From Hirudo medicinalis (taxonomy: Eukaryota; Annelida; Clitellata; Hirudinida; Hirudinidae), in assembly GCA_011800805.1 (NCBI GenBank), contig MPNW01000008.1, positions 220,406 through 232,757 on the forward strand: a DNA stretch of 12,352 nucleotides, read 5' to 3'. Below the pieces are notes generated by a model. It was not told where the DNA came from, made no database searches, and saw only the letters and a program-made list of their open reading frames with translations. This document shows, piece by piece, positions 1-7,834 of the stretch. Positions within the stretch are counted from its first letter, which is position 1. Every line of letters starts with the position of its first letter. The position numbers and the translations under genes were made by a program.

Positions 1-57
1 GATGGTGATGATGATGTTGATGATGTTGATGGTGGTGGTGATGGTGATGATGAGGGG
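1..57. repeat. Imperfect GAT/GGT trinucleotide microsatellite
   Basis: An imperfect run of GAT, GGT and GTT triplets reaches the left edge of the window and may continue beyond it. It keeps a frame open and so yields a Met/Val-rich reading frame to position 229. The composition is that of a simple repeat, and I do not regard it as coding. Confidence 0.85.
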
Positions 58-660
58 GATCACGTGCCCGGGGAACCGGCAATTGTTTAGGACGAGCACG
101 GTCTTGAAATATCGTAATCAGTTACTCAAAGTTTACATTTTAAAAAGATATTTCCGAATGACCAACAACTCCAGGTCAATTTTGAATTCCTCTGCAGATT
201 TTCTTCGCCAAATGCTTGCAAAGACATGAATTAACAACCGAGGAAGTCCTCTGAGTTTTGAAGTGAAAGCACGTAAATCATGTCAACAGGCACCTCTAAA
301 GGAAGGACTTCACAGCAAGCACGAACGTAATAAATATTCCCCATAATTTATTTTATTTGTAGATGTTAAATCAAAAATCCCCTTTATTCAACTTGTGTCA
401 AACCTTTGTGAGATCTTCAACGCTTGTGATGAAATCGAAAAATATCGAAAAATTCAAAAATCAAAATCAGACAAAAAATCTACCATTAAATTGGAAATAC
501 ATGTAATATCTTAAATTATTTGCAATAAATCGAGGTGTTTGATAATCACATTAAAATGTCATCATATATTGTAATACAATGTGATACAAGTTACCCGGCC
601 GCGCGTTGCCGCTGCTCAGTCATGTTAAATGGAAAAAAAGAACATCAAAACAATCGAACT

Positions 661-699
661 CATAAACATACAAACATACAAACATACAAACATACAAAC
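661..699. repeat. (CATACAAA)n octanucleotide microsatellite
   Basis: About five units of CATACAAA follow one another, the first shortened to CATAAA. This is a simple tandem repeat in non-coding DNA. The 63-codon frame running through it is a by-product of the repeat. Confidence 0.9.
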
Positions 700-830
700 G
701 TTCATTTTTATAGATTTGAAATATAAATTTTTATAAATTAATTTGATTTAATTTTATCGCTTTATAAATTGAGAAACTTTCAAGAGCTGGTTATATGGAA
801 AACAAATATGTAGACAAACGTTCATTTTTA
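694..830. repeat. 17-bp direct repeat flanking about 100 bp of AT-rich DNA
   Basis: The 17-mer ACAAACGTTCATTTTTA occurs at 694-710 and again, identically, at 814-830. The DNA between the copies is strongly AT-rich and shows no terminal inverted repeats. It could be a target-site duplication around a decayed insertion, or a small local duplication. The sequence alone does not decide. Confidence 0.6.
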
Positions 831-993
831 TTTTATAGTTATTATTATTACATAATTAAATGTTTTAATTGCTATTTTACACTTACAAACCAATACATAA
901 AAACGAGCAGAACGATTTTATAAAATTTTGAATACGTATTTAAAATCCACTCAAAATGACTTCCAATCACATTGAAGCAGATTTCACACTCAC

Positions 994-1115
994 CTCCAAA
1001 CTCTCTCGGAGATACTGACACTCTCAGAATGCCACCCTGACACCACCAAAAAGGAGGTCTGGGGCATTGAAATGGTCGTATTCCTGCCATTGTCCCAGAT
1101 TGTGATTGGGTCGTA
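994..1115 (-). other. Exon-like GC-rich island, gene unknown
   Basis: A 122-bp block stands out as much richer in G+C than its surroundings. Read on the minus strand it is bounded by an acceptor-like ACCAG before 1115 and a near-consensus donor GGAG|GTGAGT after 994. The phase-0 frame is open for 40 codons, contains an N-T-T sequon, and reads like secreted-protein sequence (for example DPITIWDNGRNTTIS). A stop lies just upstream of the acceptor in the same frame, as expected for an internal exon. Two other readings are also open: a minus-strand frame starting at an ATG ending at 1088, and a plus-strand frame running into a GTGAGA near 1133. I could not find partner exons on either side, so strand and ownership are uncertain. 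Confidence 0.3.
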
Positions 1116-1203
1116 CTGGTTTAATCAACTCGGGTGAGATCCTAATTGATGAGGAGTTTTGATTCGTTGTTACTTTGCAACAATAGGCCCTTTATGTTGC
1201 TCT

Positions 1204-1210
1204 TATAAAA
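1204..1210 (+). promoter_or_regulatory. TATA box of the metalloprotease gene
   Basis: TATAAAA lies 46 bp upstream of the start codon at 1250. Usual TATA-to-start-site spacing places transcription initiation near 1233-1236, leaving a 5' untranslated region of only about 15 bases. An inverted CCAAT box (ATTGG) lies about 100 bp further upstream, near 1105-1109. Confidence 0.65.
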
Positions 1211-1249
1211 ACCGCTTGTGACGAACAACAGACTAAGTATGCAAGGAGA

Positions 1250-4200
1250 ATGGTAAGTACAACTATTTGATATTTGGACTATAACGTATTTAACGACGTG
1301 GTTTACCAGTTCAGTTGTGGCTCGTTTGTCTACCGATTGGGATTTTATAATTATCAGTGGTTATCATTATACGGAATTCATTTCAAAAATATAACTTTTA
1401 GAGACTCAGTGTTATACAAGTGCTAGCGGTGTTTGCTTGTGTCCATCTATCGACTTCTTCCAAGATAGATGAAGGTAATACTCTTTCTTAACAGCATTAT
1501 CCAAGTAACATTTCCAATGATTGGTGTAATTAGAACTTTTAAGTTTTTTTTTAAATTAGTATTAGCAGGGTAACCTTTTCGTAGTGAAATTTAGCAGCCT
1601 CAATATTCTGGGGTTATTACCGTGAATAAAACCATTTGTGGTGCAAGGATATTGCTGTGTAGCAGATCATCTAAAGCTGTTGAAAGTTGGATATCGTTGC
1701 AGTTAAACCAAGATGGATCTACAACGACAACAAACACAACACAAATTCGTTACCGGATTCCATCGAATTCGACCTTGAACTTGAAAGTGGTAAAATTACC
1801 TTGAATCTCATCAAGCAATCGACGGAGTCTTTTGAACCGCCTCTGGTAATAACAGATTTGAAAGACCAAAGTTCAAGTTTGAAACTCCACAAAGAAGTTA
1901 GTTTTGCTAAGTTTTCACTAAGTAAAATGCAATTCTCTTTATAGGATATTTTTAGGTACAAAATCAGAATTAAAACATAGTTTGAAAAAATGTAAATTTT
2001 TCAACAATATATTTCTTAAAATTTGATATCCAAAGTTCACTGGCGCCTACAAAGATCCGTCTTTCGATGCCTCAGCTACTGTGACCGTCAAGAAGACAGG
2101 CGGAACCAAAGAAACTTACTATGTGAGTCATTAACCACAGCATTACCCATGACGACATTGCAATAAAATTTCNAGATCCGTCTTTCGATGCCTCAGCTAC
2201 TGTGACCGTCAAGAAGACAGGCGGAACCAAAGAAACTTACTATGTGAGTCATTAACCACAGCATTACCCATGACGACATTGCAATAAAATTTCAATAAGT
2301 GACAAGTAATTCATAAATTCATAAATTTTCCCAATAACTATAATCGTTTGAAACACTTCGAACAACATCATGTCAATTAGGTTTTCGAATGAAACATAGA
2401 TATACACTTTTAATAAATTTATCTGAATTTCTAATCCATATTCAACAATGCATCAATCAGATGATCACATTCATTCATGACGACAAATCAGTCTCCTTGG
2501 GACCACGAGCCATCTTCATGAACGATCCACCTCTGAACGACGCAAAGGAAGACGCATTTGAAGGGGACAAGGAAATCGAAACCAATCTTCTCGACGTTGA
2601 TGGCGTCCTTCACTCAATCTTTGAAAGCCCATCAATAGAATCAATGCAGAACAGAAACATGGATGAAGGTAGATTTCCGAGCAGTGTTTGCTTATTTTGA
2701 ATTATAATATATTGTAATTAATAAGGAAGATGTTGCACAATTGTTGAACACAATTGTTATTTTTCAGATTACGTGAGTGATGAAGTAAAAGATACGAGGA
2801 TTAAGAAAAGATTCGCAAACACAGATTTAAAGAAGAGACTGATGACTGTTGAAATATTCACAATGATGGATTATTCTATTTATAGGAAGTGAGTTGTTTG
2901 TTTGATAAAACAACAGACAGATCTAACAGTTGAGACTTTTTGTGAATCATCCAAGCGTTGTTTAAGATTCTTTGATGAAAGTAAAGCCACGACTGACAAA
3001 GAAAAGAGTGAAGATGCGGTTAAAACCATCATATTCATTTTCACCCACATCATGGAAAAAGTAGGTGGTTGAATTATTTTAAGACAACAAGTTCCAATCA
3101 ACAGTTACTCGCATTTCTAACTCTACGATTGGCCTCTCTTCTCCTAAGTCAACTTCTTCGATGTTATTCGCAATAGGAATGGATTATATTAACTATTTGT
3201 TAACCATATTGCGTTTGATGGTAGTACATTAATTTAAATATTTAAAAATTCAATATTTTGCTGTGAAAAGGTAAGGAATATTTTTGAAAGAATTGAGATA
3301 GAACACTTGAAGATCACCACCAAGTGGATTGGAACATTTGTATCAAAAGTTGGTGATTTGCGAATTAAAATAACAACTTTCATACATGATTATCTATAAA
3401 TGACATAGGAAATGTTAAAGAATTGCCAAATTTTAAATTGAAATAATCTACAAATTATCAATTCATTCATTCATCAATTCAATCTATCAATCATTCGTTC
3501 GGTCATTTATTCGGTTCAAATAAATTAATTTTTCAGAAATCGGATGACATACCGTTCATTGAAAATTTATTAGTTGATAACAGCACTATTGAAGGTGATT
3601 TTTATTGGCATATGTCCAATTGGATACTTAATTCAAAGAAACAACAAAATGAGAAATTCGAATTTCCAAAATATGACTTCCTCGCCCTATTCACAAGGTT
3701 GTTACACTTGTTGCAATGGCATCTGATGCACGCTTTCATTACGTACGAATAGTAATATAACAATGTGTTGGGCAAATCAAATCCTTTTCAACTGAGATTA
3801 ATTCACACCCTATTTTAAACTAATTTACAATATTCCAGTCACAAAATGATATTCAAAGGAGCGGAAAAGTTAGGCAGGACAACAAAGGGTGGTATTTGCG
3901 GTAATTTCAGCCACGCCATTATCAGATTCCACAGATTCACTGAAACTATAATAATCACAGCACATGAGCTAGGACATTCGTAAGTTTAAAATAAAATATT
4001 AATTTTTATCGAATATTATTGGATTTGTTGTTCATTGTGGTGATCGATGAGTGATGTGGTAAAAAATCTATAAATTATTTACGTAATTTATGTATATATA
4101 TATATAAAGTCATATATACTATGATAATATACACGATACAATTACTAATAATAAGTCGTGTAATTTTCGAAAGACTGGGCATGTTTCACGAATGTATAGA

Positions 4201-6656
4201 GAATTGCAACAGTAGCAACATCATGGCCCCTAAATTAGTGGATTACACGAATGACGACCGTCAGAAATCATATTTCTTCTCAGAAGTTTCAATTGAAAGC
4301 ATGTTATATCAAATTGCTCATGTGGATGGGTGAGTTAAGATTGAAGTCAGCAGAAAACATTTTTTCTAGTGCTGCATTTGAATTTAAGAAAATTAAGTTA
4401 ATAATAAAAACTCATAAATTTTGAGAATGCCTTTACAATAATTGTTAATTTCTTTATACTAACTATGAATAAGTTGTTTCACGAAGTTTTAATCCTTATA
4501 ATTAATATAAATTGATTTTGATAATTATAAAATTTAGTATTTAATATTTTTGCGTAAATGTAATGAAATACGTTGTATCAATTAGCAGATTTTATTGCTG
4601 AAAACCTCCACAACATAATTTTTAGATTTAAAAGGAACTGCTTAAAGAACGAAGTGAATGATTTCAAAATTCCAGAGACAGACATCTTTTTAGATTTGTA
4701 CCCAGGCCAAATATACGATCCTGATGACCAATGTAGAATCGCCAACGGTCCCAACTCTCTTTACGAAGGAGTAAGAAATCGATATGAAACTAAAGATATG
4801 TAAATTCGTGATAAATTTAAAATTAATCTAAAATACCTGCAATTTAGTTTCGTTAAATGTTGAATGGGGTTTATTTACTTTCTAATAACATTGAAATATT
4901 AAGGGCGACGAAGCTTTGTGTCAGGTCCTGAGATGTACCCATGGAAAAAAGTTGGGGGCATTAGATGGAACCCCCTGTTCAAATGGGGCTTGGTGTCGCA
5001 GGGGGAATTGTACGAAAGATCTCAGGGCTCCTAGTTCCCCAGGTGAATAAAAAGAGTATATTTCTAAAATATCAAAAGTTTATATCTGGTAATAACAGGG
5101 ACCAGGAGAAGGGGGAAGTGCCAAGGGTTGGCAATTTATTATGGCCCCCAAGGGTCATAGAATGCTATAATCGGTTATGAAATGTAATATAATCTAAGTA
5201 TTACGTAACAATATCACTCATGCATCATACCTAGTCAACTGCACTGTTTATAAAATACTTGATTATAAGGCATAGAAATTACAGAAATATCTGTGGGTAA
5301 TCAAGGATCCGATTGGAGTTAACATCGAATCTAATTAACAATATTTCAATAAACAAAAGTGTGAAAATATCATTATGACACTTGACCTAATCCTATACAA
5401 ACAGATGGCTGTATCTACGGAGATTACAAACTAACGTTTAAAAATCCAAATCCCGCCATAAAGAAGAATGTCCGATGCACAGATGCAATCAAAAAACCAG
5501 ATTTGTGCAATTCGAAGACATTCAAACAACGTTGTTGCGCATCATGTGCTGGCAACCTGATCAGGAATGGAGGTAAAAATGTATTTCAAAATGAAAATTA
5601 GTGAGAGTAATAATAAGAGATTACATTAACAAATAAATTCAAATTATGTAATCTTTTTAGATTTATTATTCCTTTAAGTTAGTAATTGTTTCCGCAAACA
5701 ATAAATGTGTTTAAGTCCATTTTTAATAAATGTTTATAATTAATCCCTTTGAGGTGCTGTTTTGTTTGGCAACAGGTTGTCAAGACATCATACAGAAATG
5801 TCGAGATCTGAAACCGAGAGACTGTTATTATGGTTACTACGCCACCGCCTGTTGCAAAACATGCAGTGCCCTCGTCCAGAACTCGTCAAATATCAACTGC
5901 CTCTATGGAGACAGAGGAACAGACTGCTCGGTCCTCGCACCTGAAGTGTGTCACCTCTCAACTCATTTCTGTTGCCAAACTTGTGTCAGATATTTGTCAC
6001 AAAAGAAGACCATTGACCCAGGTACCCCAACCATCCCTCTATCCCTCCTTTAAATATATCAGTTTGTGCAAATGCGTGTTTCGCATAAGTGGACAGTTAC
6101 CCCTAATTCAGTTATCACAACGAAGATATCAACATTTCTGCTTCCTATGATTGCTAATGCAACCAACCAAATTATTCTTTTCAGATTCTTGTGAACAAGG
6201 AGATTTCGATGGCACATTATCATGCCAAGGAGTTTTGGGCCAACCATTGCTAGCAGATTGCAAGGCTTTGGTCAATCATAATCCGAATTTCTGTAACGAT
6301 GGAATATTTAAGAAATACTGTTGCTCTTCTTGCAGAGGTGTAGAAGGTGAGTGAAGATATTCCTTCATTTAATATTATAATATTGTATTTATAAATAACC
6401 ACACTTTATAAAAGATTTTAGTGACATCTGGCAATTAATGATTGATAATTTTGCAAAATCAGTCAATGTTAACAGATTTATTTCTTATTCAGATAACTGC
6501 AAAAGTGATGTGGGCTTGGTGAAATACCTCTCAAAGAATTTCTCTTGCAGAGAACTAGTCGAACACAACCCTAGATTGTGTGAAACGGAAACAATGAAGA
6601 ACAGATGCTGCAAATCATGTGGACGACTTACTGTCAGGCCTTTGAAATTTGCATAG
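1250..6656 (+). CDS. Secreted MIG-17/ADAMTS-like zinc metalloprotease, 17 exons
   Basis: I reconstructed this gene from splice signals and frame. Exons: 1250-1252, 1402-1474, 1703-1896, 2036-2122, 2461-2668, 2768-2888, 2967-3060, 3271-3348, 3537-3697, 3839-3979, 4174-4329, 4626-4770, 4904-5042, 5405-5572, 5776-6021, 6185-6346, 6493-6656. Every intron is GT-AG, and the 2340 coding bases join without a stop into 779 residues. Order: signal peptide (1-20), prodomain with a dibasic RIKKR site (199-203), catalytic domain (about 213-440) with HELGH...H zinc ligands (H382, H386, H392), general base E383 and Met-turn M404, ADAMTS-type cysteine-rich domain (about 440-530), and five PLAC-like modules (534-779). 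No thrombospondin type-1 repeat is visible. Known relatives cut extracellular-matrix proteins; the substrate here is unknown. The ATG at 1239 is excluded because it hits TGA across the first junction. All key catalytic residues are present, so the enzyme should be active. Confidence 0.92.
1402..1474 (+). other. Signal-peptide exon (exon 2) of the metalloprotease
   Basis: With the ATG of exon 1 this exon encodes MRLSVIQVLAVFACV followed by a polar Ser/Thr stretch, a textbook signal peptide of about 20 residues. It ends in phase 1 (GAA G|GTAATA), as is common between signal-peptide and mature-domain exons. The protein should therefore enter the secretory pathway. Confidence 0.85.
1703..2838 (+). 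other. Prodomain exons (3 to first part of 6)
   Basis: Residues 26-212 form the propeptide. Hydrophobic beta-strand-like segments (IEFDLELESGKITLNLI; ASATVTVKKTGG; MITFIHDDKSVSLGP) match the usual layout of reprolysin propeptides, which keep the enzyme latent. Two dibasic sites at the end, RIKKR (199-203) and LKKR (209-212), are likely convertase cleavage points. Neither is a strict R-x-K/R-R furin site, so which one is cut is inferred. I see no obvious cysteine-switch cysteine. Part of exon 4 is duplicated in the assembly; only one copy fits the gene. Confidence 0.8.
2053..2293. repeat. Perfect 120-bp tandem duplication around one N (assembly join)
   Basis: Bases 2053-2172 and 2174-2293 are identical over 120 bp, coding and intronic parts alike, and are separated only by a single N at 2173. 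The repeat covers most of exon 4, its donor, and the start of intron 4. The second copy lacks the exon's own acceptor (CCAAAG|TTCACT). An undiverged repeat placed exactly on an ambiguous base is what unmerged overlapping contig ends look like. The true locus very likely has one copy, so the real window would be about 121 bp shorter. Confidence 0.9.
2839..4770 (+). other. Metzincin (reprolysin, M12B) catalytic domain
   Basis: The domain begins at LMTVEIFTMMDYSIYRKF, the usual first strand of reprolysin domains. The zinc site HELGHSLGMFHE is assembled across the exon 10/11 junction, the intron splitting the Ser387 codon. Three His ligands, the catalytic Glu and the metzincin Gly are all present, followed by the Met-turn SNIMAP. 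The residue after the third His is Glu (HE), whereas most ADAM/ADAMTS proteins have Asp (HD). This appears to be a catalytically complete protease domain. Confidence 0.9.
4627..5042 (+). other. ADAMTS cysteine-rich (CR_2-type) domain
   Basis: Exons 12 and 13 encode the stretch that follows the catalytic domain in ADAMTS proteins. Diagnostic pieces are YPGQIYDPDDQCRIANGP, CQVLRC, and LDGTPCSNGAWCRRGNC with its regular cysteine spacing. In relatives this region shapes substrate binding. In ADAMTS proteins a thrombospondin type-1 repeat usually follows; here the next coding exon is a PLAC-like module, and I saw no W-S-x-W-type motif in the intron between them. Confidence 0.85.
5099..5160 (+). 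other. Possible alternative terminal exon in intron 13
   Basis: Within the 362-bp intron 13 a visibly GC-richer block follows an AACAG acceptor ending at 5098. Spliced from exon 13 (phase 1) it stays open for about 20 codons, with a basic TRRRGK stretch, to TAG at 5158-5160. An AATAAA lies downstream at 5349-5354. Using it would give a short secreted isoform with prodomain, protease and cysteine-rich domain but no PLAC modules. The acceptor's pyrimidine tract is weak, and the block could equally be unrelated intronic sequence. Confidence 0.2.
5405..6656 (+). other. Five tandem PLAC-like CCxxC modules (exons 14-17)
   Basis: Residues 534-779 hold five cysteine modules ending in CCASC, CCKTC, CCQTC, CCSSC and CCKSC. 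The shared pattern is C-x(6-22)-C-x(7-10)-C-x(6-8)-CC-xx-C. This fits the PLAC (protease and lacunin) domain, usually present once at the C-terminus of ADAMTS-family proteins; ShKT domains differ by lacking the adjacent CC pair. Exon 14 holds module 1, exon 15 modules 2 and 3, exon 16 module 4 and exon 17 module 5. All joints are phase 1. Module 4 carries an extra seventh cysteine. The modules probably serve matrix binding or inter-domain contacts. Confidence 0.75.
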
Positions 6657-6693
6657 TTGATATTTCTGGGTTTAAGATTTAATTTCTAAATTT

Positions 6694-6699
6694 AATAAA
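6694..6699 (+). terminator. Polyadenylation signal of the metalloprotease gene
   Basis: AATAAA lies 38 bases after the TAG stop at 6654-6656, giving a short 3' untranslated region. Confidence 0.75.
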
Positions 6700-7640
6700 A
6701 TTAATTTCGCAAAGCAAGAATATCTTTTCGCAGCCACTTATATAAATTGAAATATCATCAAGTATTTAGTTTTGTCAGATGCTTTTATTTCTTAAAAAGG
6801 TATTACCTGATAATTAAGCAGCTTACCAACTTGAAATTCAACAATTTAACATTTGGAATGTTTTTAATTATCGCTAATATTTGTAATAGACAAACTACTT
6901 TCAATTTGTCTAAATTTTTCCTTAGATAAAAATTATTTAAAATATTCAACAAAACGTTCCACAGAGTTGTGCAATTTCAATAGAGAGCTTTAGAACCTAT
7001 GTATGCCGGGCAGTCCAATATTGATCATGTCAGATATTTGTCTAAGCACTTCTAAATTTAGTTACCTTACTGTTCGTTGTGTAGGTTTTTGGTCTTGGCG
7101 GATTGAACATTTTATCCTGTTTACCGTAATTATAGGTATTGGCGAAATAAGAAGTGGTAGTTGAAAAATTGGGCTTATAAAATATTTTGTTCGAATAACC
7201 ATGCTTTGAGTTGTTATTCATGATACCTGTATATTCAAATAATTATGACCATAAACGTGTCATTATGATGACCACATTCTAACTTTTGATGTCTTAATAT
7301 GTCATAAAGTTTGAGTCGAGAACTGAATAGTTGAAAACAACTTGCACAAGTGTTGCAATCGACAGGTATTAAAATCAATTGTTCGCTAAGTGCCTTACGA
7401 ATGCACATTGTTTCACCTCAGTTCCAATATTTGCCGAAGTTGTGAAATTTTAAAGTTATTAAAAAAATAAATTGATTAATTAATTAACCGATCATATGTT
7501 ATTATCAATTATTATTATAATTTTTAAATTTAAAAATTATTTAGATTGTTCACAAAAATCGCAGGCTACAAAGTTAAATTTCCCTGTGACTCTATATAGA
7601 AGTCTCTCTAAGCGGTTCTAAGGGACAAGTAATCGAAGTA
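6700..7640. other. Intergenic AT-rich spacer
   Basis: About 0.9 kb separates the two plus-strand genes. Open frames here (for example 6747-6929) are low-complexity and lack splice-bounded coding character. I see no RNA gene, mobile element or repeat array in it. Confidence 0.6.
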
Positions 7641-7652
7641 ATCGGTAATAAG

Positions 7653-7678
7653 TTATCGGCTCTTATCGATTAGAGCCG
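7653..7678 (+). promoter_or_regulatory. GATA-type sites and 7-bp inverted repeat upstream of the TATA box
   Basis: CGGCTCT (7657-7663) and AGAGCCG (7672-7678) form a perfect inverted repeat around the eight bases TATCGATT. Two TTATCG motifs, minus-strand GATAA cores, lie at 7653-7658 and 7663-7668, and two tandem AGTAATCG copies lie just upstream near 7628-7644. The block sits about 25 bp before the TATA-like box of the downstream gene, so a proximal promoter element is likely. The bound factor is inferred from motif resemblance only. Confidence 0.4.
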
Positions 7679-7700
7679 TGTAAAAATCAATATTAGAGCA

Positions 7701-7708
7701 AATAAAAG
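7701..7708 (+). promoter_or_regulatory. TATA-like box of the membrane-protein gene
   Basis: AATAAAAG is followed about 37 bases later by a donor (GAAAG|GTGAAT at 7745). Normal spacing puts the start site near 7731, giving a non-coding first exon of only about 14 bases (roughly 7731-7744). That exon is spliced to an acceptor (TTTTTGCAG) immediately before the ATG at 7835. Confidence 0.5.
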
Positions 7709-7834
7709 GCTGGAGGCAGTTGAGGTTTGCCACGTCTTGTGAAAGGTGAATTTTGCGTTCGCTTCTTATGTTTTCGTTGCTTTATTTCTCTGCATTTCTC
7801 GTATTTAAATTATTTTAATTTCAAATTTTTGCAG

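Larger units (their letters stand above)
58..870. other. Mostly non-coding 5' flank; possible 3' end of an upstream gene
   Basis: This is AT-rich DNA without a convincing gene. A weak candidate for the last exon of a gene entering from the left exists on the plus strand: an acceptor-like TCTGCAG ends at 197, an 18-codon open frame runs from 198 to a TGA at 252-254, and an AATAAA follows at 329-334. Spacing and order fit a 3' end, but the coding part is too short to recognise. The rest holds simple repeats, listed separately. Confidence 0.25.

Noticed and set aside
2..229. 75-codon Met/Val-rich plus-strand frame at the left edge
   Set aside because: Its first part is translated GAT microsatellite and the rest has no coding character.
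1239..1252. Upstream ATG at 1239 as the protease start
   Set aside because: The frame hits TGA exactly across the exon 1/2 junction (TG|A), whereas the ATG at 1250 gives a clean signal peptide.
2880..3101. 73-codon minus-strand frame opposite exon 7
   Set aside because: It is antisense to a catalytic-domain exon with conserved metzincin sequence.
3440..3520. ATTC/ATCA-rich stretch in intron 8 as a repeat array or regulatory cluster
   Set aside because: It is a loose, low-complexity intronic repeat with no regular spacers; it is not CRISPR-like and has no motif.
4573..4625. N-terminal extension of exon 12 (the frame opening before 4626)
   Set aside because: The phase needed from exon 11 (GG|A) fits the TTTTTAG acceptor at 4625, and the earlier acceptor gives a stop at once.
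5762..6150. Alternative plus-strand frames over exon 15
   Set aside because: They are shadows of the cysteine-module frame, which alone keeps the CCxxC pattern and splice phases.
6059..6247. 62-codon minus-strand frame opposite exon 16
   Set aside because: It overlaps a well-supported plus-strand exon and has no splice context of its own.
7727..7834. N-terminal extension of the membrane protein before its ATG
   Set aside because: It needs a non-ATG start and read-through of an intron with clear donor and acceptor.
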